Positions 62,401 to 64,000 of a DNA stretch of 64,000 nucleotides are shown here, in pieces; the first letter of the stretch is position 1, and each line of letters opens with the position of its first letter. A program made the translations under genes and the position numbers. This stretch comes from Ricinus communis (Eukaryota; Streptophyta; Magnoliopsida; Malpighiales; Euphorbiaceae). The notes beneath the pieces are model-generated. The model saw only the letters and a program-made list of their open reading frames with translations. It did not search any database and was not told the origin of the DNA. The stretch spans positions 1,116,001 through 1,180,000 of the forward strand of contig NC_063257.1 of the NCBI RefSeq assembly GCF_019578655.1, written 5' to 3'.

Positions 62401-62527
62401 GGAGCATTTGAGGGCCAATGCGCAACCCTCTTCGAGTTCTGGAGTGGGTGGGAAAAGAAGGGAGCCGGATAGTGGCTGGGAGCCTTACTCGTTACCCTAT
62501 AAACACCCACAACCTCCGTGGAGGTGA
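59489..62527 (+). CDS. TFIIS N-terminal domain protein with repeated EAR (DLN) motifs
   Basis: A 1,012-residue nuclear protein coded by one uninterrupted exon. The N-terminus (MTLEDFFTLTEMKDGFTAPS) and the TFIIS-N/LW helical bundle at about residues 60-155 (IDRWLKDAQKF, VEESLIALLRAVEKL, SGIWITINNLL, VQDRARALYDSW) match the plant family of TFIIS-N proteins related to SUO but lacking its BAH domain. The middle is Ser/Asp-rich and disordered. Five DLN motifs of EAR type occur at about 585, 676, 721, 769 and 943 (FDLN, IDLN, LDLN); in other plant proteins such motifs recruit TOPLESS-type co-repressors. The C-terminus GWEPYSLPYKHPQPPWR is conserved in the family. The start is fixed by an in-frame TGA just upstream. 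A role in transcription elongation or repression is inferred from the domains. Poly-A signal at 62669-62674. Confidence 0.9.
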   Translation: MTLEDFFTLTEMKDGFTAPSRVHELVAVMQKEKDCVVNVGDATRQWAAVASTISATENKDCLDLFIKLDGLGFIDRWLKDAQKFGNDTTDRFVEESLIALLRAVEKLQIDKERSVSSGIWITINNLLHHSSSRVQDRARALYDSWKQDRVDDAYHHDVQTLGASRDASVLSSENSGAECAAMDVPLPRGSADVENNVADSSTDVNLQSNSNSLHLERVEDVQIQMQGNMEDKALNPLTMSVMSNSVQESPSMKEKSSIITVEGTALTEIRNILPTKGENIEPELNSSKMLSSFSDNSSMIASPSSKVEPGVSSSNADRASAKEDPAKTVQTNVNAKDGDFGSSTAASGDAGMSISPRKSTPDDAGVMNHGSTPVFKSAESRGDCPPDTMQDSSDSDRKLENPEDVGTPFSRIHDVGVADDDREHGSDGAEDLRDDSDFSRPDIHTRSIDPINRRRSDIELEYDIVDALEVARQVAQEVEREVVDYREPSCSSSSEKVMETDIRQPDSPDSSNAKECPYTEVSRDDMPIGQNQSAEAYPGEDGRLVSSNNVETEAENVTQELESSQVTEVAPEPEAFTEKGFCDFDLNQEVCSDDMDRPVNPISTPISVVSASRPAVASGSPSAPLQFEGILGWKGSAATSAFRPASPRKISDGDKTLDTGGTSSSSKQRQDSLVIDLNVAEDGDEKVDLISGRPFPVSSGLHSGESSLEIGPRRSERPNLDLNRIIDDGDALASGLRMEGRLFYPRNGHRSPSPASSSSSMQPLVRNFDLNDRPLFHNDSLDQGLHHSNQTVSAFGGSKPRDPVISIMGTRVEVGGRVEVGRKDFPHQIPSLPNGKPMDPAMDGNIARMGGVLGIPTVSYTHSPVFGYNGLTTAPTMSISSAVYGPGASLPYVVDTRGAPVVSPILGSASAVPPAFSQPPFIMSMSGAPVSLNGAGPSRHNFDLNSGFAIEGGNPGGLRQLFLPGQSRSMEEHLRANAQPSSSSGVGGKRREPDSGWEPYSLPYKHPQPPWR

Positions 62528-62668
62528 TGATGCACTTGCTAATTGCCGGAGTTCCTCTTTCGGTAAAAGTTCATAAAATCCAATTGAGGTGATAAATGTT
62601 TGGATCGCAAGGATTTTTTAAGAAGAGCATGCAAGCCCATTGGCTTCAGCGAGAGGGGATTAGAACTG

Positions 62669-62674
62669 AATAAA
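62669..62674 (+). terminator. Poly-A signal of the TFIIS-N/EAR gene
   Basis: AATAAA about 140 bp after the stop codon, in the expected position for a plant 3' UTR. Confidence 0.5.
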
Positions 62675-62879
62675 AAGTGGGGGAATTATGAATGTAATAT
62701 GATTCATGAGATTAATTGCTGAAGAAAATTTTTTTAGGTTTTTATTTGTTTTAGTTTCTTACTTTTCTGTGTTCCATAGAAGGGGCCATCCAATCATAGA
62801 AGCTTGGTACATGTAGCTGTAAGTTCTCTCTTATATAGCACAAAAATTTAAAAGGAACTAATTGTCTCCACTTCAGTTT

Positions 62880-63800
62880 TTGCAGTTCTTGTATGAAAGG
62901 TAGCTAACTAATTTCATTATTTTATCTTCTCATCATTTTAGCTCCTTTTGTTTTGCGGAATACTCGTTTCTGAAAATATATATTTTCTAAAAGGAACAAT
63001 TCATTTTCTGTTGTTTGATTCTATTCAAAAAATTGTAAAAGAAACTAATTTTTGGTGCTTGATATATTTAAAAAAGTATTACTTTTCAATTAAAAAAATA
63101 CTAATATTTAAACCCATTAAACTTTTATAATTTCTATTTTACAATTGAATATAACCAAACAATAGTTTGAACGATTTTTTTTTTTTTTTTATGACTGTCC
63201 ATTTCCACCATTAGCTACCAACCACTAATTGTAGCTGGAGGGATTGACCAATTTCTTTTTGATGTATCAAATACTAACAAAATATGAAAAATGTTATCCG
63301 CAAAAAAAAAAAAAAAAAAAAAAGAAATCTCAATTAGTATTCTCTTAAATGGAAGTTCACCAGAGCTCTCTGGTTGGCGCAAGACTCGAAGTTTAGTGGT
63401 TGATAAAAGTTAAAGGCAGAAAATAGGACTCAGATGTTTTTCTTACTCTCGCCAAACCCACCCCATATGCATAGATTTACTTCAAGGCGGTCTGGTGGCT
63501 GAAGCTATGGACCAATTAACTGAGGAGTTCATCACCAGTTGAATGACATGGATGGTGATAATGATGGCTGGGACCGGCGGAGCTCATACAAAGGCATCAT
63601 GTTCCGCGAGGCAGCCCCAGTGGGTCTAACTTTTAGGGGCCAAGATTCTTAGGCACAAGACAGGGCAGACTTGACAATATAATTAGCTTCAGAAACGTAT
63701 CTCATGTTGAAAAATAATACATCATAAATTGACTTGATACAACAGATGGTAACGAGCATCTTCTTGATGTATGATTCCCCATTGAGATCGCCATACATTG
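62880..63800. other. Intergenic, no gene; long poly-A and poly-T tracts
   Basis: A T-run at about 63176-63190 and a 22-base A-run at about 63301-63322. The stretch 63400-63660 is more balanced in base composition, perhaps the 3' flank of the minus-strand gene to the right or a decayed sequence, but it gives no recognisable protein. Confidence 0.4.
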
Positions 63801-63931
63801 TTATATCAGAGCATTTTTCTGCTGCGCCTCCTCCTTTCTAGATGCATAACCCATGTATGGACCTTCTGTAACAAAGTGAGGTACAGAACTTCCATCAAGC
63901 AGATACTTGACAAAGCTACCTGCGCTTATAC
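63801..63931 (-). CDS. Last exon of an unidentified gene (rest beyond the right edge)
   Basis: On the minus strand a good acceptor (CATCTGCAG) precedes 63931, and the frame then reads ISAGSFVKYLLDGSS, VPHFVTEGPYMGYASRKEE and AQQKNALI before TAA at 63801-63803. The exon enters at phase 1 and has protein-like composition, unlike chance frames nearby. I do not recognise the family. The short length and edge position limit the call; it could also be a chance frame. Confidence 0.4.
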
Positions 63932-64000
63932 CTGCAGATGAAGAATGGCTTAAAACAAATATCTCATTCCATGAGAGTAGAATCACAATGTTGACAAGAT

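Noticed and set aside
1..64000. CRISPR array, prophage or bacterial-type defence system
   Set aside because: No regularly spaced repeats of the CRISPR kind and no bacterial genes; the DNA is plant nuclear throughout. The only regularly spaced repeats are the KIN-6 exons.

Overview
The window is nuclear DNA from a core eudicot plant. The genes have many introns with GT..AG borders, the intergenic DNA is very AT-rich and full of degenerate transposons, and the proteins match well-known angiosperm families (ABCB transporter, SYT3, CLAVATA1, KIN-6, a TFIIS-N/EAR protein). No bacterial or organellar gene organisation is present. A more precise taxon cannot be fixed from the sequence alone.

Layout. 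1-4720 (-): 5' ten exons of an ABCB13/14-type transporter, cut by the left window edge. 5772-10736 (-): a complete but dead Ty1/copia retrotransposon with 140-bp LTRs, a GATAG target duplication, primer-binding site and polypurine tract. 10737-15200: AT-rich repeat DNA. 15242-16363 (+): an F-box gene broken by two nonsense codons. 16775-17362 (-): a small unknown two-TM protein whose tail is altered by a 49-bp tandem duplication. 17860-27365: four same-strand copies of a roughly 0.6-kb AT-rich repeat with Helitron-like ends, interrupted by a PNRC-like gene (20131-20868, -) whose upstream region has a cluster of AACGG cores. 28052-33406 (+): SYT3, 12 coding exons. 37715-41347 (+): CLAVATA1, two exons. 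42099-42697: a fold-back element. 43740-50879 (+): KIN-6 kinesin, 24 inferred exons, with an array of repeated 84-bp exons in its tail. 56430-62527 (+): TFIIS-N/EAR protein with a 5'-UTR intron and an upstream ORF. 63801-63931 (-): last exon of an unidentified gene.

The genes do not form a pathway or operon; they are independent transcription units. The most notable structure is the KIN-6 tail, where a symmetric phase-0 exon plus its short intron has been tandemly amplified, giving a 28-residue protein repeat. One copy has lost its normal splice donor and appears to use an in-frame donor 15 nt upstream. Second is the set of AACGG (MSA-core) motifs upstream of the PNRC-like gene. Exon borders were placed by eye from GT/AG sites, reading frame and remembered family sequences.
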